A stretch of DNA of 8,657 nt from positions 1 through 8,657 of the forward strand of contig JARFRJ010000137.1 of the NCBI GenBank assembly GCA_029287305.1. Direction: 5' to 3'. The position numbers and the translations under genes are program-made. Positions 1-6,887 of the stretch are shown here, piece by piece. Each line of letters starts with the position of its first letter. Positions within the stretch are counted from its first letter, which is position 1. Origin of the DNA: Hyphomonas sp. GTDB lineage: Bacteria > Pseudomonadota > Alphaproteobacteria > Caulobacterales > Hyphomonadaceae. The notes under the pieces were generated by a model. That model did not search any database and had not been told where the DNA came from. It saw only the letters and a list, made by a program, of their open reading frames with translations.

Positions 1-6
1 AGACAG
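1..6. other. Possible 6-base Tn5 mosaic-end remnant at the left edge
   Basis: AGACAG is exactly the last six bases of the Tn5 mosaic end (ending ...AAGAGACAG), in the orientation expected at a contig's left end. Since the right end carries definite adapter, this may be untrimmed adapter too, but six bases can match by chance. Confidence 0.35.
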
Positions 7-167
7 AGGGCTAGGACAATGGCCGTTCCGCCAGAGGTTGGCACGGCGAAGCGTTGTTGTTTGCGCCCATTATCGGGATTATCCCGAGGCGCAATCCGGA
101 TTAAAATCCGGCATAACCCCGCGCTTATAAGGGCTGTCATAGACAGACATAGCAGGACAAAAAACAT
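1..167 (-). CDS. Partial MraY/WecA-type (glycosyltransferase family 4) polyprenyl-phosphate sugar-phosphate transferase, N-terminal part
   Basis: This reading frame starts with ATG at 167-165, directly after the ispE stop codon, and stays open to the window edge (55 codons). The protein begins with a hydrophobic segment (about residues 2-18, FFVLLCLSMTALISAGL), then a short basic stretch. Next comes a DNPDNGRKQQRF-VPTSGGTAIVLAL region (about residues 29-54). It resembles the cytoplasmic loop of the MraY/WecA superfamily, whose usual form is D-x-P-x-x-R-x-x-H...PTPRGGG followed by a second membrane helix. Members are integral membrane enzymes that move a sugar-1-phosphate from a UDP-sugar to undecaprenyl phosphate, for cell-wall or surface glycan synthesis. 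The exact sugar cannot be told from this fragment. The usual PTPRGG reads PTSGG here. The zero-gap junction with ispE suggests co-transcription and translational coupling. The catalytic aspartates lie beyond the edge, and the last two codons may be adapter sequence (positions 1-6). Confidence 0.72.
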   Translation of the reverse strand, partial: MFFVLLCLSMTALISAGLCRILIRIAPRDNPDNGRKQQRFAVPTSGGTAIVLALC

Positions 168-1043
168 TCAGGCCCCCCTGCCCAATTGTGTCGCAACACA
201 CCACCAATCTGGACGCATTGCCCTCACATATGCGCCGGCTTGCTCAGCCTGTTCAACCGTTTCAAACAGAGCAAAACAGGTCGCCCCGGAACCAGACATA
301 CGCGTCAGGCATTGGCCTGGCAAAGCGTTTAAAACGTCCAGCACTTTGTCAATCTCTGGCCATAAAGAGATGGCGGGCGTTTGTAAATCATTACGGCCCG
401 CGCAAAGCCAAGTGATCATGTCTTTTGGGGCCGCAAAGTCGGGCAGGTCCTGCTCTTCAAATGTAAAGGCTTTTTGCATGTGATCGAATGCGCTGAACAC
501 TTTGCCCGTCGGGCAGGTGGCTCCGGAATTAACCAATAGTGCGGGCAATAAGCGAGGCAGGTCTGCTGGTATGATTATCTCTCCTTCACCGCGCATCAGG
601 GCGGGGGCCTTATAGAGACAGATCGGGATATCTGCGCCAAGCTGCGCGGCCAGATCGTAGAGATGTGCCTCTTCAGTAGGTCCGTTCCATAATTGATTAA
701 GCAGGCGCAGGCTGGCCGCGGCATCGGCTGACCCGCCGCCTATGCCGCTTGCGACAGGCAAATTTTTGGTCAGATATATATGCGCCCCGGTGCGGATATC
801 TAGATGTGTTTGCAAGGCGCGTGCGGCTTTTAGCACAAGATTATCCTCGGCAGAACCACAGGCGGCGGCAAAGGGGCCCGTTACTTCCAGGCGTAAATCC
901 TGATCTTGACGGACACTTACTTGATCCGCCGCTTCGGCCCCTGCAAAGACCGTCAGACTGTCCAAAGGGTGTCGCCCATTTGGAAAAGGCGACCCGACAT
1001 GTAAGGTCAGATTGATTTTAGCCGGGGCATAGCAAGACAACAT
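168..1043 (-). CDS. ispE: 4-diphosphocytidyl-2-C-methyl-D-erythritol kinase (IspE)
   Basis: IspE is the cytoplasmic GHMP kinase that phosphorylates the 2-hydroxyl of CDP-methylerythritol with ATP, the fourth step of the methylerythritol phosphate route to IPP and DMAPP. All family landmarks are visible in the 291 residues. There is an N-terminal APAKINLTL (6-14) with the presumed catalytic Lys9. The glycine-rich ATP loop P-VASGIGGGSADAAA lies at 96-110. LGADIP (135-140) carries the presumed catalytic Asp138, and the C-terminal GHMP motif RMSGSGATCFALF lies at 248-260. The length is normal. The ATG at 1043 is the only sensible start, since an in-frame TAA lies 15 bases upstream, though there is no clear Shine-Dalgarno sequence. 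The 134-bp gap to the upstream TPR lipoprotein gene (1044-1177) shows no convincing gene, terminator or strong promoter. The stop is followed immediately by the ATG of the transferase gene. Confidence 0.97.
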   Translation of the reverse strand: MLSCYAPAKINLTLHVGSPFPNGRHPLDSLTVFAGAEAADQVSVRQDQDLRLEVTGPFAAACGSAEDNLVLKAARALQTHLDIRTGAHIYLTKNLPVASGIGGGSADAAASLRLLNQLWNGPTEEAHLYDLAAQLGADIPICLYKAPALMRGEGEIIIPADLPRLLPALLVNSGATCPTGKVFSAFDHMQKAFTFEEQDLPDFAAPKDMITWLCAGRNDLQTPAISLWPEIDKVLDVLNALPGQCLTRMSGSGATCFALFETVEQAEQAGAYVRAMRPDWWCVATQLGRGA

Positions 1044-1177
1044 GATCGAACGATTTTAAACAGTATGAAGGGGAAAAGAAGGCGCTACGCTTATCATGCC
1101 TTGGAAACTCTGTCGCTGATGCGCATTTATGATCATGGCCAAATCCATCCCGATGTCTTTCCTATTAGAGGAGATTT

Positions 1178-2908
1178 TCAAGGCGAGGATTGCGCACTTG
1201 CGAGCCCCTCAGCCAGCCGTGTCTGCAAGGCTGGAATGCGCTGGCTTTCCGGGTCAACGCGTTTGGCGCGCTGCCATTGAAATCCGGCTTCGCGTTTACG
1301 CCCGACCTGCCAATAAGCATCGCCCAAATGTTCATTGATCACTTGTGATCCGGGCGAGACGGCCACGGCCCGTTCCAGAAATATCACAGCAGCCTCATAT
1401 TGACCTGTTTTAAAGAAGGCCCAGCCGAGACTGTCCGTAATGGCGCCCGAATGTGGGCGCAAACGGGCTGCTTTTGTGAGATATTTTATCGCCTCGCTAT
1501 GATGCTTATCCTGCTCGATCCACCCATAGCCAAGCGCGTTCAAAACGGCTGGATTATCCGGTGTCAGCCTCAAGGCTTCAAGATAGTCGGCCTCGGCCTC
1601 CGGCCAATATCCGGTCTGTTTGAAAAGTTCCGCGCGCGCATAATAATAGCGCCAATCCTTTTGGGCCGCGCTCGCCTGATCCATAATCAGCGTATTGACC
1701 AGCGCCTTAGCCGTTTCATAGGCCCCCAATTTGCGATATAGCATCGCCGATTGAAACCTCAAAAACGGGTCCATATCCATAGACTGTACCTCGTCTAGGG
1801 TTTGACGCGCTGTCACACTTTCGCCGGCTTTGGCAAGGATAGAGGCGGTTTGAATTTGTGCGATCATATAAAAATCAGACTTTGGCTCTATGCCCGTCAG
1901 ATAGTCTTTTGCGCGGTCATATTGTTTGGCCCGCATTTGTATATCTGCCAGCAAGGGTCGGGCAACATCCAGATCAGGGTTAAGGTCCAGTGCCAGAGTA
2001 TAATAGATTTGCGAGAGAGCGGGCTTCTTCTGAGAGGAAAGCACGGCACCGCTTAAATAGATGGCCAGGGCGGCGCCTTCTTTTACATTCGGGCGCGACA
2101 AGTTGAGCGATTTGCCTGCCTCTATCTTCCGGCGGGTGGCTTCCAGATGGGCATTATAGCCAGCGCTGGCTTTAAATTTTTCCAGAACCGCTATGGCGGC
2201 CTCTGTTTGGCCGGACCTATGAAGGAGGATTGCCAGCGGGTGCACAGTGCTGGCCAGTTTGATGTTTTCATCCCATAGGGACTGGAAAGTTATAAGAGCG
2301 GCCTCGGTCTCTCCTGCATATATCTGCAAATAGCCGCGATTGGCCCCGATAAGCCCGCTTATAAGCGGTATATCCGAGCTTAGCCTATCCAAATGCGTGA
2401 GGCTTGCGGTAAGCCCACGGGTCTCTATGAGCGCCCAGCTATATAAGAGCTGGCATAAAATATCTTCCAATGAGGCTTGATCGCGGGTTTGCAAAAGCGC
2501 CAGATTTTTCCGGCTATTTCCCGTATCGAAATTATCAAGAGCAATCATCAGGCGCGATAAGGTTGCCGTCTGCAATTGATCCTTGGACAGATTTTGAGAG
2601 AGCGCCTGAGCCTCGGCGAGGTGTCCCTGCAACAGATTGTAAAATACGGCCCGCTCTGTCAGCTCTGTATTCTCGCCATTGCGGGATGCAAACTGCCCAT
2701 AAATGGCGGCGGCTTTATCCGCTTGATTTGTCAGCGCCGCATGATGAGCCTGCAAGTATAGGGTATAATTTTCAGCGCGTTCGTGGCGTTCGACCTGTAT
2801 CTTGCGCGCGTCAATATGATCGCGCAGATGTATAGCCCCCGTGCAGGCGGACGCAAAAAGCCATGCGATTGGCATCGCCAATCCAAATGCGATTTTAAAT
2901 ATCTTCAT
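1178..2908 (-). CDS. TPR-repeat lipoprotein, predicted outer-membrane associated
   Basis: This 576-residue protein begins with a lipoprotein signal: MKIFK, a hydrophobic core, then FASAC with the presumed lipidated Cys22 and Thr23 behind it. The absence of Asp at +2 points to the outer membrane by the E. coli rule. The rest is alpha-helical repeat sequence. Recognisable TPR units cluster near the C-terminus (about 410-550), with A-x-x-x-L-P-D-N-P-like turns, DSLGWAFFKTGQYEAAVIFLERAV (about 492-515) and EHLGDAYWQVGRKREA (about 526-541). Function is unknown; TPRs usually hold protein partners together. Proteins of this shape beside ispE or ETF-QO are, to my recollection, common in Alphaproteobacteria. 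The last roughly 115 residues are clearly related to those of the upstream TPR gene. An in-frame TAA immediately precedes the ATG, fixing the 5' limit. No Shine-Dalgarno is seen, and the 95-bp spacer (2909-3003) is very AT-rich without a firm promoter or terminator. Confidence 0.88.
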   Translation of the reverse strand: MKIFKIAFGLAMPIAWLFASACTGAIHLRDHIDARKIQVERHERAENYTLYLQAHHAALTNQADKAAAIYGQFASRNGENTELTERAVFYNLLQGHLAEAQALSQNLSKDQLQTATLSRLMIALDNFDTGNSRKNLALLQTRDQASLEDILCQLLYSWALIETRGLTASLTHLDRLSSDIPLISGLIGANRGYLQIYAGETEAALITFQSLWDENIKLASTVHPLAILLHRSGQTEAAIAVLEKFKASAGYNAHLEATRRKIEAGKSLNLSRPNVKEGAALAIYLSGAVLSSQKKPALSQIYYTLALDLNPDLDVARPLLADIQMRAKQYDRAKDYLTGIEPKSDFYMIAQIQTASILAKAGESVTARQTLDEVQSMDMDPFLRFQSAMLYRKLGAYETAKALVNTLIMDQASAAQKDWRYYYARAELFKQTGYWPEAEADYLEALRLTPDNPAVLNALGYGWIEQDKHHSEAIKYLTKAARLRPHSGAITDSLGWAFFKTGQYEAAVIFLERAVAVSPGSQVINEHLGDAYWQVGRKREAGFQWQRAKRVDPESQRIPALQTRLAEGLASAQSSP

Positions 2909-3003
2909 TTAAAATAAAACAAGCAAAATCAAATAGTCATAATATGAGATAAAATAGACTTCAAAGTGTCATAAAGCATGCAGAGCTGAGATAATAAAGT
3001 GCT

Positions 3004-4884
3004 TTATATATCGCGCTCATTCAATTGGCCATCATCGCTTAGGGAAATGGACGGAAATGGCTTGACCGGCGGGGGCGTCGTCGCCAGCCCATCAGCTAAT
3101 TTAGCTTTTATGGTGTCGCGGGCCCTATAGGGGGGGTAGAGTTTCAGCGCGTCCTTCCAGGCATCTTTCGCGTCATCCTGACGATCCAGATGCCAATAGA
3201 TATCGCCTAAATGATCCTCTATCTCCCAATGCTTTTGCGGTGCCAGTAGGTCCCGTGAGGCGGTGATGATTTTAAGAGCCCCTGTCAGGTCACCAAAATG
3301 ATACCGCGCCCAGCCAAAACTGTCGCGAATATGGGGATTATTGGAGACAAGCGTTTCAGCGCGATGCAGAAGCCTATAAGCCTCTTCATGCTTGTTCGTC
3401 TTGGTCAGGAGATAATATCCGAGCGTATTGAGCATATAGGGATCGTTCGGGCGCTGTAGCTGTTCGCGCCGTAAAATCAATAAAGCCTCATCATTCAGGC
3501 CAAGTTCGCCCATTATATAGGTCAGATAGGTGCGCCGATTATGTGTATCATCTATGCTCACCGCTTTGCGGGCATGTATGAGGGCGTCTTCATAACGAGA
3601 CAAATGGTGCAGAATATTTGCATAAGCGGCATGCGCATTGGCTTCTTCTGCTTTGTTTTGGGTCATCTCCAGGGCTTTTTCGCTAAGCGTGATGGCTTGG
3701 CTGTCAAAATCCAGAAGGGCGTAAAGATATGCTGCGCGCAGATGGATATTGAATTGTTCCGCGTCATCGCTTTTCAGATTAAGCGCCATGTCAATCGCCG
3801 TGCGCGCATCTGGGCGATTGTGCAGCAGCGTATAGGCCTGTGCTGCGGACAAGGCGAGACTGGGCGTCATTTCAGGCGCGCTGAAGGCGACATGGGCCGC
3901 CCCATCATAATAGGCCTGACTGTGCAGAGTATCGATCACCAAATTGCGCTGATCCTCATCTTCCGGCACGAGTAGGAGGGCGGCTTGGTCCAGCGCAGAT
4001 TTGGTTTCATCAAAATCATTCAAGGGGAGCCGGGCGCGCACGCGCTGAAAGATGCGCTGCTGGCTGAGGGCCCCGGAAATATCCACGAGGGTGCGGGCCA
4101 AAGCCGTTCGCGGGGTCAGGGGCTCATCATCAATGCCGCGCCCGCTTTCAATAGAGTCAATCGCGGCGGCATAGGCAACCGCCATTTCCGGTTCTGCTTC
4201 GGCCAGTTTGCGGTAAACCTCCTTGGCGGCCTCAACCCGTCCCAAACGCCGCAAGAGAAGCGCGCGACGTGCCACGACCGTGCGGATATGCGAAAAGTAT
4301 AGACCTTTAATGTCAAATTGGTGCTCTGGCGCTTCAATCTCTCCCGGCGTCAGGGCGGCATAGACGGCCAGAGCCTGTTCCTCACGCCCCAAAGCCTCTA
4401 GAAGAGCGGCCAGTGACAAATCGGAAGTATATCCCGGCAGACCGGAGGCCGCGGCGCGATGTTCTGAAATCGCTTTATCTGCATTGCCCTCGAAAGCAGA
4501 AATCCATGAATTTATATAGGCGGTTAACTGGCTGTCCGCCGATTCTTGTTCTGTCGCCGTCATAACAGTTTGGGCGCGCTCCAGATTATCCGCCGCAAGC
4601 GCATCTACAATCAAGATTAGGCTGCGCAAACTCTCTGAGAGGATTTCATTGTCTGCATCATTTTCAAGCGCCTCTAAATAGGCGGCCATGTCGCCTGCCC
4701 GCAGGGCCGCGCCGGCATTTTCATAACCAGCCAGGCCAATCGGCATATTTTCGCTATTAAGAACAGCGCTTGATTTTGCAGCTTGGGAAAATTCGACACT
4801 GCCCGTATTGGTCCCCGCAAGGGCTATAGATAGGCTGATAAAAGCGGACAGGCTAAGGGCAGTGATCAATTTTCCTATGGACAT
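3004..4884 (-). CDS. Secreted (periplasmic) TPR-repeat protein, paralogue of the downstream lipoprotein
   Basis: I place the start at the ATG at 4884, giving 626 residues. The frame is open to another ATG at 4926. However, 4884 has a purine-rich GAAGAGAG just upstream and gives an immediate signal peptide: MSIGK, a hydrophobic core, then ALA-G with likely signal peptidase I cleavage after Ala23. There is no lipobox cysteine, unlike the neighbouring paralogue. The mature protein is helical throughout. TPR-like units are clearest from about residue 360 onward: AYLYALLDFDSQAI, AYANILHHLSRYEDALIHARKAV, LNTLGYYLLT (485-494), DSFGWARYHFGDLTGAL and DHLGDIYWHLDRQDDAKDAW. A proline-rich tail follows (TTPPPVKPFP). 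The C-terminal 115 residues align along their length with those of the gene at 1178-2908, sharing LGY, DS-GWA, HLGD-YW and the ending A-GLA. The function is not known. It is probably the first gene after the promoter near 5027-5054. Confidence 0.88.
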   Translation of the reverse strand: MSIGKLITALSLSAFISLSIALAGTNTGSVEFSQAAKSSAVLNSENMPIGLAGYENAGAALRAGDMAAYLEALENDADNEILSESLRSLILIVDALAADNLERAQTVMTATEQESADSQLTAYINSWISAFEGNADKAISEHRAAASGLPGYTSDLSLAALLEALGREEQALAVYAALTPGEIEAPEHQFDIKGLYFSHIRTVVARRALLLRRLGRVEAAKEVYRKLAEAEPEMAVAYAAAIDSIESGRGIDDEPLTPRTALARTLVDISGALSQQRIFQRVRARLPLNDFDETKSALDQAALLLVPEDEDQRNLVIDTLHSQAYYDGAAHVAFSAPEMTPSLALSAAQAYTLLHNRPDARTAIDMALNLKSDDAEQFNIHLRAAYLYALLDFDSQAITLSEKALEMTQNKAEEANAHAAYANILHHLSRYEDALIHARKAVSIDDTHNRRTYLTYIMGELGLNDEALLILRREQLQRPNDPYMLNTLGYYLLTKTNKHEEAYRLLHRAETLVSNNPHIRDSFGWARYHFGDLTGALKIITASRDLLAPQKHWEIEDHLGDIYWHLDRQDDAKDAWKDALKLYPPYRARDTIKAKLADGLATTPPPVKPFPSISLSDDGQLNERDI

Positions 4885-4950
4885 ATAACTCTCTTCATAA
4901 CGGTTAGGACGCGCATGTGTGAACACGCCATTATGTCTATTGCGCCTGTT

Positions 4951-4967
4951 TGCCGTGTTTCACGGCA
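4951..4967 (-). promoter_or_regulatory. GC-rich stem-loop in the leader of the TPR genes
   Basis: TGCCGTG, a three-base spacer and CACGGCA form a perfect seven-base stem. It lies in the predicted transcript about 65 bases before the TPR start codon. No run of U follows it on the minus strand, so it is not a typical intrinsic terminator. It could be an RNA structure in the leader or a protein-binding dyad in DNA. Its role is unknown. Confidence 0.45.
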
Positions 4968-4971
4968 TCAG

Positions 4972-4998
4972 ATATTCATAAACATATCTTATGAATAT
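4972..4998. repeat. 27-bp perfect inverted repeat (10-bp arms, 7-bp spacer) upstream of the TPR genes
   Basis: ATATTCATAA at 4972-4981 is the exact reverse complement of TTATGAATAT at 4989-4998, separated by seven bases. It lies downstream of the predicted -10 box and upstream of the start codon. It could act as an operator for a dimeric repressor or as an AU-rich hairpin in the mRNA leader. A shorter competing pairing exists inside it: CATAT at 4983-4987 with ATATG at 4995-4999. I do not recognise the sequence as the site of a specific regulator. Confidence 0.55.
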
Positions 4999-5026
4999 GC
5001 AAAGCGGCACATGATTTTATACTTTA

Positions 5027-5054
5027 AATATAGAGCGCCAGCTTACTTTCTCAA
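5027..5054 (-). promoter_or_regulatory. Candidate sigma70-type promoter for the TPR genes
   Basis: On the minus strand, TTGAGA (5054-5049; five of six matches to TTGACA) is followed after 16 bases by TATATT (5032-5027; five of six matches to TATAAT). Transcription would begin near 5020, leaving a leader of about 135 bases before the ATG at 4884. The -35 box sits inside one of two 15-bp direct repeats, so a regulator binding these repeats could control it. Within the leader, a tiny ORF (ATG at 5012, seven codons) ends in the first arm of the inverted repeat, but it has no Shine-Dalgarno. The promoter is inferred from sequence only. Confidence 0.5.
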
Positions 5055-5079
5055 GCATAAGCGCACTTTCTCAAGCATA
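5045..5079. repeat. Two direct copies of a 15-bp sequence with 20-bp period
   Basis: ACTTTCTCAAGCATA occurs at 5045-5059 and again, without mismatch, at 5065-5079. The 20-bp period is about two turns of the helix, so bound proteins would sit on the same face of the DNA. The left copy contains the predicted -35 box of the minus-strand promoter. This layout is typical of paired activator or repressor sites, but I cannot name a regulator. A simple local duplication is the alternative. Confidence 0.6.
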
Positions 5080-5127
5080 TATGAACAGGTAAGCGCCGCG
5101 CGGGCCCTGTCCAGAACAGAATACTCG

Positions 5128-6813
5128 CTACATATTCGGATAATTCGGCCCGCCGCCGCCTTCCGGGCAGACCCAATTTATATTCTGATTGGGGTCTTTA
5201 ATATCGCATGTCTTACAGTGAATGCAGTTTTGCGCATTGATCTGAAAGCGTTTGGAGCCGTCATTTTCGGTCACCCATTCATAGACCCCTGCCGGGCAAT
5301 AGCGATTGGACGGACCATCATAGAGGCCAAGCTCGGAAGATTTTTGCAGATCAAGGTCCAGAACCTGCAAATGCACGGGCTGGTCTTCCTCATGATAGGT
5401 CGCGGTGAAAGAGACATTGGTCAGCTTGTCAAAGCTCAGCGTCCCGTCTGGCTTTGGATAGTCAATCGGTTTGAATTTCGCCGCCGGTTTCAGGCTTTGG
5501 GCATCTGTTTTCTTATGTTTGAGCGTTGGCAGATAGCCAAAGCCGACAAGCGACCGCAGCCACATATCCGGCATGCCAATGAGCGCGCCGAGCAATGTAC
5601 CAAAGCGCGACATAAGCGGCTTCATATTGCGTACAGGGGCCAGATCCTTTCTCACCCAGCTCTTTTCATACGCAGCTTCATACGCCCCTAATATATCGCC
5701 TGCGCGCTCGGCGCTTATGGCGTCAAAGGCGGCTTGTGCGGCCATCATGCCGGTCTTCATGGCATTATGCGTGCCTTTAATCCGGGGCAAATTGACAAAT
5801 CCGGCAGAGCAACCGATCAGAGCGCCGCCGGGAAAGGCGAGTTTTGGAACCGATTGCAGGCCGCCAGAGGTGATCGCGCGGGCACCATAGGCCACTCTTT
5901 GTCCGCCTTTCAGATATTTGGCGATATCGGGATGATGCTTATAGCGCTGGAACTCGTCATAAGGGGAGAGGTAAGGGTTTTTGTAATTCAAATGGACGAC
6001 ATAACCGACCGAGACGAACCGCTCCCCCTTATCCGTAAAGTGATAGAGGAAGCCGCCGCCATCGCCGGATTTTCCCTGAACCGGCCAGCCAAAACTATGC
6101 TGGACGAGACCTTCTGTGAAATTTTCTTCTGGAACGCTCCAAACCTCTTTCAGGCCGATGCCATATTTTTGCGGATCGCAATTGGCTTCCAGATCATATT
6201 TTGCTTTGACAGATTTGGTTAGCGATCCTCGTGCCCCTTCGGCAAAGAGGACATATTTGCCGAGCAGCTCCATGCCCGGTTCAAAACTGGACTTCTCGCT
6301 GCCATCCAGAGCGCGGCCCATAATACCAGCGACCACACCGCGGACCTGATTGTCCTCACCATAGAGCACTTCACTGGCGGCAAAGCCGGGATAAATTTCC
6401 ACGCCGAGATTTTCCGCCTGTTCGGCAAGCCAACGGCAGACATTGGCAAGCGAGCCGATAAAACAGCCATGATTGCTCATCAAGGGCGGGAAGGGGGCCC
6501 AGCTCACCTCCAATGAACCTTTCGGGCCGAGAAGCTTGTAATAATCAACCGAGACCTCAGTTTGCAAAGGTTTGCTGTTTTGAAGTCGCCAGTCTGGTAG
6601 GAGTTCGTCCAGAGCTTTCGGGTCTAGGACGAGGCCTGACAGAATATGCGCCCCGATCTCAGAGCCTTTTTCAATCACCACGCAAGAGCGCTCCTCGCCT
6701 GCAGCCTCGGCGCATTGCATGAATTTAATCGCCGCGGATAATCCAGCCGGACCGCCGCCGACGATGACGAGATCATATTCCATTGCATCGCGTGCGCTTA
6801 TTTCATCTGCCAT
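5128..6813 (-). CDS. Electron transfer flavoprotein-ubiquinone oxidoreductase (ETF-QO)
   Basis: ETF-QO is a monotopic inner-membrane enzyme that takes electrons from reduced ETF (fed by acyl-CoA and other dehydrogenases) through FAD and a [4Fe-4S] cluster to ubiquinone. The 561-residue protein has the expected order. An N-terminal FAD-binding [15 protein letters not shown] lies at 14-28, followed by [19 protein letters not shown] (about 53-71). A central region contains YGIGLKEVW and the [38 protein letters not shown] stretch. The C-terminal ferredoxin-like domain has cysteines at 506, 530, 533 and 536, which match the family's cluster ligands (C-x23-C-x2-C-x2-C), plus a further Cys549 in [10 protein letters not shown]. 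Length and motifs look complete. GGAG at 6823-6820 sits six bases before the ATG at 6813 and supports that start over the internal Met11. It is divergent from the uracil-DNA glycosylase gene. No clear intrinsic terminator follows the TAG stop. Confidence 0.97.
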   Translation of the reverse strand: [561 protein letters not shown]

Positions 6814-6887
6814 ACTTGTCTCCAGACTCTTTATTTTGTTCTGTTTTCACTCTTATACTGTTAAGCGTAAGTCAAGAAGAGGGTGCG
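6814..6887. promoter_or_regulatory. Divergent promoter region between ETF-QO and uracil-DNA glycosylase genes
   Basis: This 74-bp AT-rich spacer must hold start signals for both strands. On the plus strand, TATACT at 6854-6859 is a plausible -10 box, though no good -35 lies at the right distance. On the minus strand, TTGACT and TTAACA hexamers are present but lack a well-spaced -10. Shine-Dalgarno sequences lie at each end: GGAG (minus, 6823-6820) and GAGGG (plus, about 6879-6883). The region is identified by position, and the exact boxes are uncertain. Confidence 0.4.

Noticed and set aside
61..111. Two neighbouring inverted repeats (61-94 with nested arms, and 96-111)
   Set aside because: At first these looked like a bidirectional terminator, but they lie inside the coding frame of the partial MraY/WecA-type gene and are not followed by a T-run.
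19..483. Plus-strand open frame of 154 codons at the left edge
   Set aside because: It is antisense to ispE and to the partial transferase, both of which have recognisable family motifs.
1060..1152. Small minus-strand ORF of about 30 codons in the gap before ispE
   Set aside because: It has no ribosome site and no recognisable sequence. An ORF of this length is expected by chance.
2994..3007. Short palindrome ATAAAG-TG-CTTTAT at the end of the secreted TPR gene
   Set aside because: The two-base spacer leaves no room for a stable hairpin with the full stem, and no T-run makes it a terminator. It is likely chance in AT-rich DNA.
4885..4926. ATG at 4926 as an alternative start for the secreted TPR protein
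   Set aside because: It would place 14 polar residues before the signal peptide. The ATG at 4884 has a purine-rich ribosome site and a standard signal sequence directly after it.
4915..5691. Long plus-strand open frame of 258 codons
   Set aside because: It runs mostly antisense to the C-terminal part of ETF-QO and its start lies in the regulatory spacer. The translation resembles no family I know and is basic and irregular, as expected of a shadow frame.
6783..6887. Upstream ATG giving a 35-residue N-terminal extension of the glycosylase with a hydrophobic stretch
   Set aside because: It would lie inside the divergent ETF-QO gene and its start region. The ATG at 6888 has a good ribosome site and gives the usual N-terminus for this type of protein.
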